A stretch of DNA of 64,000 nt. It comes from an uncultured Aquimarina sp. GTDB lineage: Bacteria; Bacteroidota; Bacteroidia; Flavobacteriales; Flavobacteriaceae. A program made the position numbers and the translations under genes. Positions 47,412 to 58,251 of this stretch are shown here, piece by piece (position 1 is the first letter of the stretch; every line of letters starts with the position of its first letter). The stretch spans positions 1 to 64,000 of the forward strand of contig CANLMN010000006.1 in the NCBI GenBank assembly GCA_947492105.1, given 5' to 3'. Under the pieces are notes generated by a model that was given only the letters and a program-made list of their open reading frames with translations, ran no database searches and was not told where the DNA came from.

Positions 47412-50400
47412 TTAAAAAGAATTGATTTTTAATTGAATAACATTTTTACCCGGAGACAATCTGATGACATCAAATGCTGTAGGTACTTTTTCTCCATTGA
47501 GTACCAAATCTTTTCCTTCTAAATTATTCAGTGAAAATTCTGCAACCATGTTTCCTGGTATTTCTATGGTATAAGTTTGTAGCCTAGGACCATTATGTAC
47601 ATATTCCGCTTTTATAGGTCCTCGTACGGTTGGCACCTCTATAGAACTTTTCTTTAGTTTACTCATTTGAGGTTTAATAGTAGCGATACCAAACCCAGCT
47701 GTTTTTGGTTTTATTCCCCACAACCCTCTTGGGATAACATTTGCTGGTACTGCTCCCCATGCATGATTCCAATCTAAGTTATTTTTATACTTATTATCCC
47801 AAGCTTCTAATGTAATTGTAGAACCAATACGTATCATATTATACCAACTTCTATCTGACTTGCTTGTCAATAATTCCAAGGCATAATCCTCTTCTCCTGC
47901 ATTGTATAATCCATCCATTAAAAACTGTGCTCCATAAACACTGCAAGCCATTCCTCTTGACTTGACATACTTTACTACAGAATCAAAATGCTCTTCTGGT
48001 ACTAATCCAAATGCCAATGGCATCATATTAGCATGTAGAGATGCATGATCTGTACCAATACCATCTACATAAATCCCTCTTTCTTTATCAAACATTTGCT
48101 CATTAACGGCTTTTTTTGCTTTGATTGCTCTCAATTCAAAATCTAGTACTTCTTGTGTCTTTCCAAGAATTTTGGCAAATTCTGCCATTATTTTCATGTT
48201 TTCATAGAAAAAGGCATTGATTACTGTACTGTAAGGCTTAAATACAAAACCATCTCGTTCGCCTTTTGTCTTACTACCGTTAAAATTAGCTGATGGCCAA
48301 TCTACGATATCTGTCAAGGGCTTTTTGTAACCATCTTCAAATCCAAGTTTACGCATAAATTCTTGATCTACTTTTGTTGATGTGATCAACCCATCCGCAT
48401 TAGACAACTCATATAATGTTTTATGCTTTAGCGCTTCGTAATATCTTTTGATAAGTTCGGTATTACCTGTATACATATAATCTGCATATATCAATAATGC
48501 AACATGCTGCTGCCATTCTGTAGGCCAAGTTGGATTTTTCATGAAGTACTCTATTGTTCTTCTTGCAATAGCGTACTCCCTATCCGTAGTATAATGACTT
48601 AATTGATTCAAATATGCATCTGCTTCATAAGGTATACGTTCTCTATCTCCATCTACGTATAATCCATTAAATGTTGTTGCCTTAATCGAATACTTACATA
48701 GATCCCAAACTTGATTTAGTATCTTATTATTACTATCAAAACTACTAGCCTTGTCATCCCAATAGGTATGAAATGCCAATTGCTCAAAATTATCTGCAGT
48801 GAGCGTTTCTTGAGCTCCTTGGATTTCTGCATATCTGAATGGAACTAGTACAGGGAAACCATTTGGTAATGGAATCGCTTTATTAGCTCTAGTATTTCGT
48901 TCATTTGATGCTACGGGTAATTGATATTTTGTCACCCCCGGTTTCACATCTACTTTAAGCTCTTGATAACGAATACTACTCTTTTTTGGAGGAGTACTAA
49001 TAGCCCCATTCTTTGTCAACATTTCTCCAATTCTTATGGTTAATGTATGAGGTTTCTTTGCCTTATACGTAAAATCCATTGTTGCAAAAGCTGCTTTTCC
49101 AAAATCAATAAAATATACATCTCCTCTATTCTCAAACTTTACTGGTTTGATTTTGTCGGTAACAAATTTATTTTCTGTAGAAATAATATAACTATCGCTT
49201 TTTCCTACGGTAAACTTTTGTGGGGCTGAGTAATCTACCAAACGATTAGCTTCTTCCCAAATTCTTACTTTCCAGAAGTACGTCTTTCCTATTTCTAGTG
49301 TCTTTCCTTCATACGCTACATCAGTAGAGGCCGAAGAACGCACTTGTCTACTATCCCAAACATCTCCTTTATTTGCATCGATACTATCCTTGGTTGATGC
49401 AACCAATATTTGATACGCAGATTGGAATTTGGATCCTAAGGGTACAGTCCATCCAAATTCAGGTTTTGTATCAAACACCTTTACATCCGTACTAGGTTCT
49501 CTAATAAGCTCTACTGTAAGATCCGTAGGAGCAGCTCTATATTCGTTACTGTTTTTCTTAATTAACTCTTCAAGTTTTGCTCGAAGCTTAACTGCTACAT
49601 TTTTGTGTTTTTTACTTCCTATTAGATTTTTAATTTCTTGAGGATCCTTTTCTAAATTATAGAGTTCTTCAATAGTTTTATCATTAACATATCTAAAATA
49701 TTTCCATTTCTTGGTACGCACTCCTTCACTTGGCGGGATCTTACTAAAATCCCAAATATGCTCGATCAGGATTGTATCTCTATCCATAGTCTTGGTTTCC
49801 TGCTTCACGATAGGCATTAGACTTTTTCCTTGCCAAGATTCTGGAGCTTTTACACCTGCTAGATCCGCTATGGTATATGGTACATCAATATTCAGAGCCA
49901 TATCATCAACATCCTGATGCTTATTCACTCTAGGGTCAAAAACAATCAGCGGAACTCGGATAGAATTATCATACATTAACCATTTACCTGCAAATTGACG
50001 CTCTCCCAAGAAATACCCATTATCTCCCATTACGATAATAACGGTATTTTTATCTAATCCCTTTTCTTTTAATTTAGCTCTTATTTTTTTGATCTCTAAA
50101 TCAACTCCAGATATCATTCTGTAATATCCTTTTAGACTATGCTGATATTTTTCAGGGGTATCATATCTCCAGGTCCAACGTAATCTATTGAATCCATCTC
50201 TAACAATTTTGGGTTGCGCATCAAAATATTTAGCATCTCCTAATTTAGGTTTAGGTATGGTCGTATTTGCCAACAAATTATCTGTTGTTTCTTGCCAGAA
50301 ATACTGATCCACTGCAGAATCATGCGCATGTGGTGCACTAAAACTTAGAGACAAACAAAAAGGAGCTTCATTTTGGGCATTTGAATCGATAAAATCCAAT

Positions 50401-50936
50401 GCTTTCTGACCTGTATATCTTGTCAGGTGCACCGTATCTTTGCCTAATGTTTTATAATAATATCCTCTTCTGTCTTTAAACCTATGGTTTCTATCATAAG
50501 ATTCAAACTCATGGAATTGCTTATCCAAATCATTGTATCTTACACCATATTTCCCAAAAAAACCTGTATAATATCCATTATTTTTCAAAAGTGTTGGATA
50601 GGAGTTTTCCATATATTCCTCTCGGACATTGCCCGTTTGGAAATTAAAATTATGCGACCGCTCATGAAGACCTGTTAAGATACTAGCCCTACTTGCTGCA
50701 CATATTGGAGTGGTAACTACTGCATTATTAAAGTATGTACCTGATTTAGCTAAATCATCCATTTCTGGAGTTTGCACGTACTTATTACCTGCATAACCAA
50801 TAGCATCAAAACGTTGATCATCGGTTAGGATAAATATAATATTTGGCTTATCCTTGTCATTTTTCTGCTGAGCGCTAGTAAAATTGAGACTAGATAAACC
50901 ACATAATAAAACTAATAAAAAACTATTTTTACGCAT
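47412..50936 (-). CDS. Bifunctional S1 sulfatase / GH78 alpha-L-rhamnosidase
   Basis: 1174 aa. Signal peptide 1-23. Residues about 30-480 are a type I (S1) sulfatase: [19 protein letters not shown] (metal-binding Asp pair) and [12 protein letters not shown], with C79 as the expected formylglycine (CxAxR). From about 495 comes the GH78 part: a beta-sandwich ([22 protein letters not shown]), then the (alpha/alpha)6 catalytic domain with [17 protein letters not shown] and [17 protein letters not shown], and a beta-sandwich tail. This fusion matches the layout I recall for P36_S1_25 of the Formosa agariphila ulvan locus. It would desulfate and release rhamnose from ulvan oligosaccharides. No T9SS tail, so probably periplasmic. 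Confidence 0.9.
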   Translation of the reverse strand: MRKNSFLLVLLCGLSSLNFTSAQQKNDKDKPNIIFILTDDQRFDAIGYAGNKYVQTPEMDDLAKSGTYFNNAVVTTPICAASRASILTGLHERSHNFNFQTGNVREEYMENSYPTLLKNNGYYTGFFGKYGVRYNDLDKQFHEFESYDRNHRFKDRRGYYYKTLGKDTVHLTRYTGQKALDFIDSNAQNEAPFCLSLSFSAPHAHDSAVDQYFWQETTDNLLANTTIPKPKLGDAKYFDAQPKIVRDGFNRLRWTWRYDTPEKYQHSLKGYYRMISGVDLEIKKIRAKLKEKGLDKNTVIIVMGDNGYFLGERQFAGKWLMYDNSIRVPLIVFDPRVNKHQDVDDMALNIDVPYTIADLAGVKAPESWQGKSLMPIVKQETKTMDRDTILIEHIWDFSKIPPSEGVRTKKWKYFRYVNDKTIEELYNLEKDPQEIKNLIGSKKHKNVAVKLRAKLEELIKKNSNEYRAAPTDLTVELIREPSTDVKVFDTKPEFGWTVPLGSKFQSAYQILVASTKDSIDANKGDVWDSRQVRSSASTDVAYEGKTLEIGKTYFWKVRIWEEANRLVDYSAPQKFTVGKSDSYIISTENKFVTDKIKPVKFENRGDVYFIDFGKAAFATMDFTYKAKKPHTLTIRIGEMLTKNGAISTPPKKSSIRYQELKVDVKPGVTKYQLPVASNERNTRANKAIPLPNGFPVLVPFRYAEIQGAQETLTADNFEQLAFHTYWDDKASSFDSNNKILNQVWDLCKYSIKATTFNGLYVDGDRERIPYEADAYLNQLSHYTTDREYAIARRTIEYFMKNPTWPTEWQQHVALLIYADYMYTGNTELIKRYYEALKHKTLYELSNADGLITSTKVDQEFMRKLGFEDGYKKPLTDIVDWPSANFNGSKTKGERDGFVFKPYSTVINAFFYENMKIMAEFAKILGKTQEVLDFELRAIKAKKAVNEQMFDKERGIYVDGIGTDHASLHANMMPLAFGLVPEEHFDSVVKYVKSRGMACSVYGAQFLMDGLYNAGEEDYALELLTSKSDRSWYNMIRIGSTITLEAWDNKYKNNLDWNHAWGAVPANVIPRGLWGIKPKTAGFGIATIKPQMSKLKKSSIEVPTVRGPIKAEYVHNGPRLQTYTIEIPGNMVAEFSLNNLEGKDLVLNGEKVPTAFDVIRLSPGKNVIQLKINSF

Positions 50937-51528
50937 ATGGTATTTCTATTTTTTTGAGAGTATTTTTGAAATTTTTTGATAAGTCATAAAAATAAAACTT
51001 TAGCCCCCAAGGTCTATCCTGCTGTGTCCTGAGTTATTTTTGACGTATCCTATATTAAGTGTTCTTTAAATTATATTTATGCCCAATTTTACAGCATAAA
51101 TTGGCTCTAAAACGCTCTAATGCATGCTCCTTTTTTCTTTATAAGCCATAGAATCACGAACAGCTATATCATCCAATTAGAGCAAACAATAAAACTAATT
51201 TCTTTTATTTTCTAGCACTTTTGGATATTTTGTTTGATCAGTTATGCTGAAATCATCCTACATCACTAATTCCTGTAGTACTCTAGGTTTTTGATGTTAT
51301 ACCATAGTAGCTTTATAATGTCGCATATCAACTTATTCTTTTTCCATTTGAATGCCTTGTTCCTATATTCCATAACCAAGGCTATGCAATAGTATCATGG
51401 TGTTTTTACACAAAAAAACAGCAATGTCATGAATACGAATTTATATACCTAATAGATAGCACTTTTTTTTTCAAGCATCATTAGCTATACATTTATCGTG
51501 GCTTTTTCTTCTTGTGTAATATCCATTA
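50937..51528. other. 592-bp intergenic region with repeat C6
   Basis: Besides C6, no gene or clear promoter pair is visible. A TATTTTTA box on the minus strand about 50 bp upstream of the sulfatase/rhamnosidase start is one base off the -7 consensus. Confidence 0.4.
51300..51457 (+). repeat. MITE-like repeat family C, copy C6
   Basis: About 158 bp, TACCATAGTAGCTTTATAAT with TTA before it, then GTCGCATATCAACTTATTC, core ATTCCATAACCAAGGCTATG, and ACGAATTTATATACCTAA; the last bases are degraded. Confidence 0.8.
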
Positions 51529-53961
51529 CTAGTCCTCAAAAACTTTGAACCCCTTATGGAGTTGCCCGCCTTCTAAACTATACGAACCAAAACTTAGTTG
51601 CTCACCATCACCAATATACAAACTATGAGTTGCTTTCTTTTTTTGCTTTTCTATTCGCACAATACAAAAACGCCCTTCAAATTTTAACCCTAAAGCCTCA
51701 TTACTGTAAACGGCCTCTGACTTATCCTGCGAAATAATATAATCTATTATTACTACATTTTTTACATTAGAGGTTACTTTGGCTCCGACAACCTTGTCCC
51801 CATCCATTAACGGTTCTATGTTTTGCACACTGGTTTTTGTACCAATTGTTGGTTCATACACTGCTACAAAAGGCCTGTCCCAAGCTTCTCCTTTTTGTCT
51901 AATTGCGACTACCTGCGTCTTTTTTTCTTCATACCCATTCTTAGCTTCTCTTGTAGCCGGAGCTAATGCTGTAGTATAGGTTCGTTCTACCCCATTGGGC
52001 ACAAACATGTGCATATAGCGATCATCAAACGTAACCGGAAAACTTATAGCAACAGCATTTTTTGTAGGCATGGTTGTCGAGGTATTCTCAAAATATCTCC
52101 AACCTGGAGCTTGTACAGGATCTCCAAAATCATTTTTATACTGATCCGTTGGATGCACTTCCAAAACCGCTCCTTTACTATCTTTTAGAAGAACATCATC
52201 TCCTATATTATGATAGATATAGTCGTGAAATTTATTATTTTCCAAAGATTTTGATCGAAACATATCAAAATAATAGCCGGTTTTTTCGCTAGTTCTAATA
52301 GTACTTAATGTTCTTTCTTGGTCCGCCTTATTTACTTCGTCCTTTAAAAACTGTGTAGCAAAACTAAAATTTTTGCTTACTGGGTCTTCCAAATGTTTTG
52401 GTTCAGAAGCGATATTCACGGTAGTATTTTGCCATACATATGCTCGATCTTTCCATGATCCGGGCTGTAACCCATGAGAAGTTCCGTTTACAACTACCGT
52501 ATTATTACCAGCATACAATCGATAATAATTCTCATGAAGTGGAATTCTTCTTTCTGCTACCGATTTTGGAAGACCTGCATTAGGAGCCATCACATACCCC
52601 GCTCCATAAAGCTCCATACTAATACCTGTAAGATGCGAATGTACATATGATGCACCTCCAATGATACCACAAAGTCCATACATTTCATTCTTTTTCTCTA
52701 CATAATTTCGTTGTAATGCGATTCCTGCATGCTCCACAATAACAGTAGGTTTGTAGTCGATTTTCTCGACCTTAGCTTTGGGTAAAGGTAATCCCCAGAA
52801 TAATTGTAAATAGGAATTATTATTATGTACATTGTCAACTAGCACTGATTTCCTACCATCTTTTGCTGCATAATTTTGATGTAGTGCAATCTGCATTTTT
52901 TCTTTTAACGCATCGTAACCACGTCTTTCTGCAATCTGCAAAGCATAACTATAATTCTCATTTGTCGTATCATTATTTCTTTTGGAGTCTCCAAAACGCA
53001 CAAATCTCCCATCTGGCATTCTCAAATTATCAAATAGCAAATTACCTTCAAGAATATGCTGATATTTATTAGTTACATCCATTTCTGGTTTTATCCTGTC
53101 TATGATATTTAACACCAGAGGCACATCTGGCATAAAACTATAGCTCAAAGACTCTGGCCACACTCCTTGTTTTGAATACATCGGCAAAATTGTATTCTTG
53201 AAAGATGGTTGATGCTTAGTCCCTTTTTCCCAAAACACGTTAAATAACCGTTCTCTTTCGGTATCATCTTCTATACAAAGAATACTATACAATGCTCCTG
53301 GTGCTGTCAAAATAGGGTGATTAGAAATAATACTTCCATGCGTATCTGGCTTACCATATTCTTGAAGAATACTGCCTACGACATTTCTAAAAGCTTTTTG
53401 AATTTCTTCTTTATTTATATCTTCGTGTATCCCTATAGCATTATTAAAACTCTTGGTCGTTGGACTATTCAGATAGTCATACGTAAAATCATAAGCCAAA
53501 GCCAATAGCGTATATGTTGTTCTAGGGTCATGAAAATCACTACCCATAATCTCTGTCGTTTCTGGTGTTTTTTGAGCAAGTATTTTTGCATAGGCAGAAA
53601 CTACATCCACAGCTAATTGTGCATATGATCTATCTTTTGTCAAAAAATACAGCATACCAGACTCTGCTGCTAGTGTCAAAATAGCGTTATGTTTGGTCAT
53701 GTGACCTCCAAATGTTGGAATGGTATTCATTAAAATTTGCGGTCGCAACGTATGTAAGATTTTGGTTTCATCAATGCGCGTGTGTAATTGTTCTAGCACA
53801 TCTTTGGCCCAATCATATTTTTCTATTTTATCCAAAATATCTTCTCTTTCATCTTCCGTTACCCAAATAATTGGATGTTTCCCTGATTGTGCTTCTAGGA
53901 TTTGAATACTTATTAGATTACAAAAAGTAATAAAAATTAAAAGTATTTTATTTTTTAACAT
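51529..53961 (-). CDS. Heparinase II/III-family polysaccharide lyase (1)
   Basis: 810 aa. Signal peptide 1-25 (ends ILEAQ). Residues about 60-370 are an (alpha/alpha) toroid-type domain; the C-terminal beta-sheet domain has the heparinase II/III motif SYVHSHLTGISMELYGAGY and YYRLYAGNNTVVVNG. Ulvan lyases of the PL37 and PL40 families have this fold, and the neighbours support ulvan, but the family cannot be fixed by eye. It is one of two tandem paralogues on the same strand. Gap to the other gene: 497 bp, with no repeat and no clear promoter. Confidence 0.8.
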   Translation of the reverse strand: MLKNKILLIFITFCNLISIQILEAQSGKHPIIWVTEDEREDILDKIEKYDWAKDVLEQLHTRIDETKILHTLRPQILMNTIPTFGGHMTKHNAILTLAAESGMLYFLTKDRSYAQLAVDVVSAYAKILAQKTPETTEIMGSDFHDPRTTYTLLALAYDFTYDYLNSPTTKSFNNAIGIHEDINKEEIQKAFRNVVGSILQEYGKPDTHGSIISNHPILTAPGALYSILCIEDDTERERLFNVFWEKGTKHQPSFKNTILPMYSKQGVWPESLSYSFMPDVPLVLNIIDRIKPEMDVTNKYQHILEGNLLFDNLRMPDGRFVRFGDSKRNNDTTNENYSYALQIAERRGYDALKEKMQIALHQNYAAKDGRKSVLVDNVHNNNSYLQLFWGLPLPKAKVEKIDYKPTVIVEHAGIALQRNYVEKKNEMYGLCGIIGGASYVHSHLTGISMELYGAGYVMAPNAGLPKSVAERRIPLHENYYRLYAGNNTVVVNGTSHGLQPGSWKDRAYVWQNTTVNIASEPKHLEDPVSKNFSFATQFLKDEVNKADQERTLSTIRTSEKTGYYFDMFRSKSLENNKFHDYIYHNIGDDVLLKDSKGAVLEVHPTDQYKNDFGDPVQAPGWRYFENTSTTMPTKNAVAISFPVTFDDRYMHMFVPNGVERTYTTALAPATREAKNGYEEKKTQVVAIRQKGEAWDRPFVAVYEPTIGTKTSVQNIEPLMDGDKVVGAKVTSNVKNVVIIDYIISQDKSEAVYSNEALGLKFEGRFCIVRIEKQKKKATHSLYIGDGEQLSFGSYSLEGGQLHKGFKVFED

Positions 53962-54458
53962 AGTATAAAATTATGTTTAGTATCAATTTATTTTAGTAAA
54001 ACCCCTTTTCTCAAGTAAAGTACTATGAAAACGTTTCTAACGCTATTCTTGGATTAATAACTTCTTTGTTTTGATGATTTTTCACTTCAAAATAAAACTG
54101 TAGCTATAAATTCTTTGCAAAATTCGATAGCTTAGAACCGATTAAAAAATAAAACCCTACAGTTTTTCCTGAAAAAAAATCTAACTCATAATATCCTTAC
54201 TCTTTGATAGATATTTTGGTAATTTATCAATTATTTTTTAACTCAACTAGTTTTTATGTTAACAGATTGATAATTTTAACATCAAAAACAAATAAACTCA
54301 TCGAACGGCATAAAAAATCATTTGATGCTATTCTCTTTACTCCCTTCTACTCCGCATCAATTAGACCGTGATGAGTAACTTTTATATTTTTTATATTTTT
54401 TTCTTTACAAAAACTTATCTGATAAAACCATCAGAATTATTTCACAACAATCACTAAT
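53962..54458. other. 497-bp intergenic region between the two lyases
   Basis: AT-rich, with no ORF, MITE-like copy or strong hairpin seen. It probably carries the promoter of the downstream lyase, but no TAnnTTTG with a matching -33 was found. Confidence 0.35.
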
Positions 54459-56957
54459 TTATTCTCCAAACTCTTTATAAAAAGCCTTATTCTCGTTGGT
54501 AGTAAATGTCTGGGTTTTATAAATCATTTTTTTACCCTCTCCTATATAAATACTTTCTAAGTTTTGATTTTTGTCTAAGGTAATAATTGCAAATGTTCCT
54601 TTGAAATAAAGTCCAAGGGTATCATTCTTAAACTCCTCTCCTTTGGATTGTGTAATAATATATTGGGTCAATTCCTTTTTCTTTAGCTTACTTACCACTT
54701 TTACTCCTTTATAAATTCCATTCTGTTCTAATTTAGAAACAGCTTGTATGGTTGGCTTTTCTTTTTTCCCAAAAGGCTCGTACACTACCACAAAAGGCAT
54801 CTCCCAAGCAGAGCCTCTGTGTCGTATTACCAATGTAGGTGTTGGCAAAGTATTGTAAGGTGCAGGTGCTTGAAATGTGCGCGGTGCTTGAACTGTGGTA
54901 TAGGTACGTCCTTCAAAACCTGGAATGTGCAATTGCATTGCTGCTGCTCCCGTAGCTAATTGCTGGGTGCGAAATGTTGCTTTCACTGTTTTGTCATAAA
55001 CTTGAGATGTTTTAACGGCTTCGAAAAAATGCCATCCGGGATTTCTATATGCACCTCGTGTCCATTCCAAATTGGCATTTGCTTTATATCGCAGTGGCGT
55101 GTGTGCCAGTTTAATATCTACATTCTCTATTTGCAACACATCTGCAATATTATGATACAGGAAGTCATGGTACTCGTTTGGCAATGCCGATTTAGAACGA
55201 AACACATCCACATAATACCCTGTAGTTGGAGACGTTCTAACCAAGGCCAAAGTACGTTCTTGTGTAGCTTCTGCCCCGTCTCCAGCTGTATCTTCAAAAC
55301 TGGTTTGACTAAACGAGTGGTCTGGAGAAACACCTACTGCACTTACTTGCGGTTCCATAGCAACTACTTGTACGGTATTAATTCCCAAATTAGCCCATTG
55401 CCCTTCGCCTTGCGAAGCCCCATTGACAATAACCGTATTGTGGGCTGCAAAAATTCTAGAATAGTTTTCGTGTAGGTCTTTGCCATATTTGCCACGGCCG
55501 TTATCCACACCTAACACCTGCCCTTCGCCATACAATTCTATATTCATCCCTTCGGCATGCCCATGTACCATGTGTGCGCCTCCAACAAAACACATCAAAC
55601 CGTCTTTTGCTTTTCCTGTTGTGCTTAAGTTCCGTTGCATAACAATCCCTGCGTGGTATACGCGGTCGGTTCTAGGCAATTCTAGAGGCGCTACTTTTTC
55701 TGTATGAGGGGCATCATACCAAAATATAGCTTCCATCCCAAAACGAGTATACTCCTTTTCCTGTTGGGCACGTGCAATAAGCGGTTTTAATTTTGTTTGA
55801 AGTGCTTCTAGCCCGTCCATTTTAGCCAGTAAGTAAGCATCCTCATAAGCATCGTAAGGTGCGTGTCCAAAACGTTTCCCATCACCCCAACGTACCAACT
55901 CGCCATTAGGGTACTTGAAATAGTCTAACCGTGGCAATGCATGCAAGATGTTCTCATACGTTTTTCCAAGTTGCAATTCTGGCTTGTATTTGTTCACAAC
56001 CAACATCAGCCGTGTCAAAATTATAGTCACATGATTTAAGTACTGTGAGGTTTCTGGCCAGATATCACCTCTGTCCTTGTAGTTTTTGGCCATCACATTA
56101 AGAGCATCTTGGTGTGCTGTATTCTCTGTCAAAAAATAAGAAAGATAGTGTTCTCGCTCTTCTGGATCATCTATCGCCAAAGCGTTATAAACTAAACTTG
56201 GGGCTTCTAGAACAGGGTGATTGGAATTGGTTTGTCCATAATTTACAGAGATGTCGATATAGGTTTTAAAAACCTGCTGGGCTTCTGCTATGGGAAAATC
56301 CGTTGTAGTTTTCTCAATGATATCAAAGGGCTGTCCTCCTTTATGGAGATAGGGTGCTACAAAATCGTAAATTAAAGGCAACTTATCTCCTATAACACGT
56401 ACTTCTCTAAAGCCATCATACGGAAAAAGCCATCCGCCCCTACCGTGCCATTCTGATAGCTTTGTTTTTTGTACAGATTTTACAAAGGAATATAAAATAC
56501 TACTGGCCACATAGGCGTAGCGTTCGTCCTGAGACACATAATACAACATACTACAATCCAATGCCACCTGAAGATAGGTTTTTAAAAGCTCTGCTGGCTC
56601 CCATTCTGCTGTTGTAGCGTTATCTAAATTTTTATGTACACCATTTTCTATATGATCGGTTTGATAAAAAGGCGGATAGGAATTTTTAGAAGCTCCTACC
56701 CAATTAAACGGTAACTGTTTTAAGTAATTCGTAGGGTTGTTATGAAACGCTTCTACATGGGGTTGTGTTTGCGCTTTCAAATTTGAATAAATCTCCTTTG
56801 CCCATTTTTGCGTCTTTATTTTGTGTTGTATCTCTGCGCGTTCGCTTGCTTTTACCAAGATAAAAGGGCGTTCCAACTTTTGGGCGTGGATTGCGTTAAC
56901 AACAAACAGAAGTACAACTAATTTATAGATAATGTTTTGAGCGTATTGTAATGTCAT
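54459..56957 (-). CDS. Heparinase II/III-family polysaccharide lyase (2)
   Basis: 832 aa from the ATG at 56957. A frame opening at 57026 would add 23 basic residues in front of the signal peptide, so the later start is preferred (MTLQYAQNIIYKLVVLLFVV...IHAQ). The layout is as in the neighbouring lyase: FILVKASERAEIQHKI opening, GGWLFPYDGF, then the motif MVHGHAEGMNIELYGEGQVLG and YSRIFAAHNTVIVNG. The two proteins are clear paralogues throughout. Its base composition looks richer in GC than the first. Likely ulvan or a related acidic glycan; beta-elimination is inferred from family. Confidence 0.8.
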   Translation of the reverse strand: MTLQYAQNIIYKLVVLLFVVNAIHAQKLERPFILVKASERAEIQHKIKTQKWAKEIYSNLKAQTQPHVEAFHNNPTNYLKQLPFNWVGASKNSYPPFYQTDHIENGVHKNLDNATTAEWEPAELLKTYLQVALDCSMLYYVSQDERYAYVASSILYSFVKSVQKTKLSEWHGRGGWLFPYDGFREVRVIGDKLPLIYDFVAPYLHKGGQPFDIIEKTTTDFPIAEAQQVFKTYIDISVNYGQTNSNHPVLEAPSLVYNALAIDDPEEREHYLSYFLTENTAHQDALNVMAKNYKDRGDIWPETSQYLNHVTIILTRLMLVVNKYKPELQLGKTYENILHALPRLDYFKYPNGELVRWGDGKRFGHAPYDAYEDAYLLAKMDGLEALQTKLKPLIARAQQEKEYTRFGMEAIFWYDAPHTEKVAPLELPRTDRVYHAGIVMQRNLSTTGKAKDGLMCFVGGAHMVHGHAEGMNIELYGEGQVLGVDNGRGKYGKDLHENYSRIFAAHNTVIVNGASQGEGQWANLGINTVQVVAMEPQVSAVGVSPDHSFSQTSFEDTAGDGAEATQERTLALVRTSPTTGYYVDVFRSKSALPNEYHDFLYHNIADVLQIENVDIKLAHTPLRYKANANLEWTRGAYRNPGWHFFEAVKTSQVYDKTVKATFRTQQLATGAAAMQLHIPGFEGRTYTTVQAPRTFQAPAPYNTLPTPTLVIRHRGSAWEMPFVVVYEPFGKKEKPTIQAVSKLEQNGIYKGVKVVSKLKKKELTQYIITQSKGEEFKNDTLGLYFKGTFAIITLDKNQNLESIYIGEGKKMIYKTQTFTTNENKAFYKEFGE

Positions 56958-57026
56958 AACTTTTGAGAGTGGGTTAAAACGGATGTCTTTTGCCTTGCGT
57001 TGTGGCAAAGCTCTACCTATAATCAA

Positions 57027-57420
57027 AAATCATACCTAATGCGCTTTTTAAACAAAAGATTTATGTGATTCTGATTAGGAAAAGATACTAAGCTTGGCTG
57101 TACAAAACATTTCAAATTTTACAAGGTGCAAGCGTTGTTTACTGTACCATTCTATTCCTTTATGATACGTAACACGTATTAATGTGATTTTCTGAATTTT
57201 TAAGACTATTAATATAAAAAACTCTCCCCCTTAAAATTCTCTGATGGCGTATATTTCTCATTTGATCCAAAATATATTTCTGATTCATGATAAAATAACA
57301 ATGCCCAATGAAGAGACGCATCAATGATTGTTAAATCATCAGAACCACTATAGTAGAAATCATTAAAATACTTAATCAAAATCCTCCCTTAATACATATT
57401 GACTTATTCAAACTCTTAGC
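57027..57420. other. 394-bp gap between the lyase and the ATPase/HEPN pair
   Basis: Contains the short minus-strand frame 57209-57379, described separately. The left 180 bp shows nothing recognisable. Confidence 0.4.
57209..57379 (-). CDS. Possible 56-aa protein downstream of the HEPN gene
   Basis: Short frame with coding-like composition (IKYFNDFYYSGSDDL ... HWALLFYHESEIYFGS), closed by TAA. It has no ATG. A TTG start is preceded 4 nt upstream by GGGAGGA, a Shine-Dalgarno sequence that is otherwise rare in this window. An in-frame stop lies just before it. It begins 42 nt after the HEPN gene stop on the same strand. It may be a third cassette gene or the 3' remnant of a lost gene. No family recognised. 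Confidence 0.35.
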   Translation of the reverse strand: MIKYFNDFYYSGSDDLTIIDASLHWALLFYHESEIYFGSNEKYTPSENFKGESFLY

Positions 57421-58251
57421 CTAAGATAATTGATACTCAGCTTTAATTAGATTTTTACATTTTACCCAAGTACCTGACTCAGGAATAGCATTGTTAGATT
57501 TATCAATTTTAGAATAAAAAATATTCCAGATCTTCTTAAAATATTCATTTTCTATTTGAGTCGTCCAATTTGAATTTCTCCATGAAGTAGCCCACCTTTT
57601 TGCCATAACTTCAAATAATTTTTGATTATATGAGACAACTAGAGTAGTACAAATTGACGCAATATTCTGTAATTGCCCGTATCCAATAGTTATAAATTGC
57701 GCTTTGTTTGAAGAAGGTAAATCTAACATTAAGGCATTTTTTCCAGCTAAAATCCTAGCTGAATGAACAATTCCATGTCTTAGTTCACAAACTTTATTAA
57801 ATTCTTTGAGAATTGGAACTAGATCACTTTTATTTAGCTCTAATCCTATATACTTTCGAGTCATTTCTATTATTTTTTTTGAATCTGAAAATGAAACATG
57901 TTCAAATGCACCTCGTTCTATTGATTCATGTGGATGCCATAAAACTGATCCAAAATTGATATTGTTTTCTGCAGCTTTTTTCTTTGACTCTGGACAAATT
58001 ATAATCATCTTTCCTAATAAAGTTCTAAAGTAATTTTCAGTACTCGAAATTATAGCTATAGCATTCATAGGACCGTGCCAATCAGTCGAAGTCATATCGG
58101 GAGAACCAAGAGCTAGTATTGTTCTAATTTCATTATAAAAATCATCTATTGGAGCATTCTCTGAGTTTATTTTATCTTGAACAAAATCAGCAAGGTTTCC
58201 AAGCTGCTCTTGTCCTACACTTTGTGATATAAATTTTTTCCAATCCATCAA
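57421..58251 (-). CDS. HEPN-like protein, partner of the P-loop ATPase
   Basis: 276 aa, soluble, mainly helical. A typical HEPN helix NAIAIISSTENYFRTLL (about 63-79) is followed by the motif LRHGIVHSA, with R158 and H163 giving the RxxxxH signature of HEPN ribonucleases. Its start overlaps the ATPase stop by 4 bp (ATGA type), so the two are translationally coupled. HEPN proteins of this kind are commonly RNase effectors in toxin-antitoxin and abortive-infection systems; activity is inferred. No family name is known to me for the full-length protein. Confidence 0.65.
   Translation of the reverse strand: MMDWKKFISQSVGQEQLGNLADFVQDKINSENAPIDDFYNEIRTILALGSPDMTSTDWHGPMNAIAIISSTENYFRTLLGKMIIICPESKKKAAENNINFGSVLWHPHESIERGAFEHVSFSDSKKIIEMTRKYIGLELNKSDLVPILKEFNKVCELRHGIVHSARILAGKNALMLDLPSSNKAQFITIGYGQLQNIASICTTLVVSYNQKLFEVMAKRWATSWRNSNWTTQIENEYFKKIWNIFYSKIDKSNNAIPESGTWVKCKNLIKAEYQLS

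Noticed and set aside
56958-57026. Extended start of the second lyase
   Set aside because: It adds a charged 23-residue leader before an otherwise normal signal peptide.
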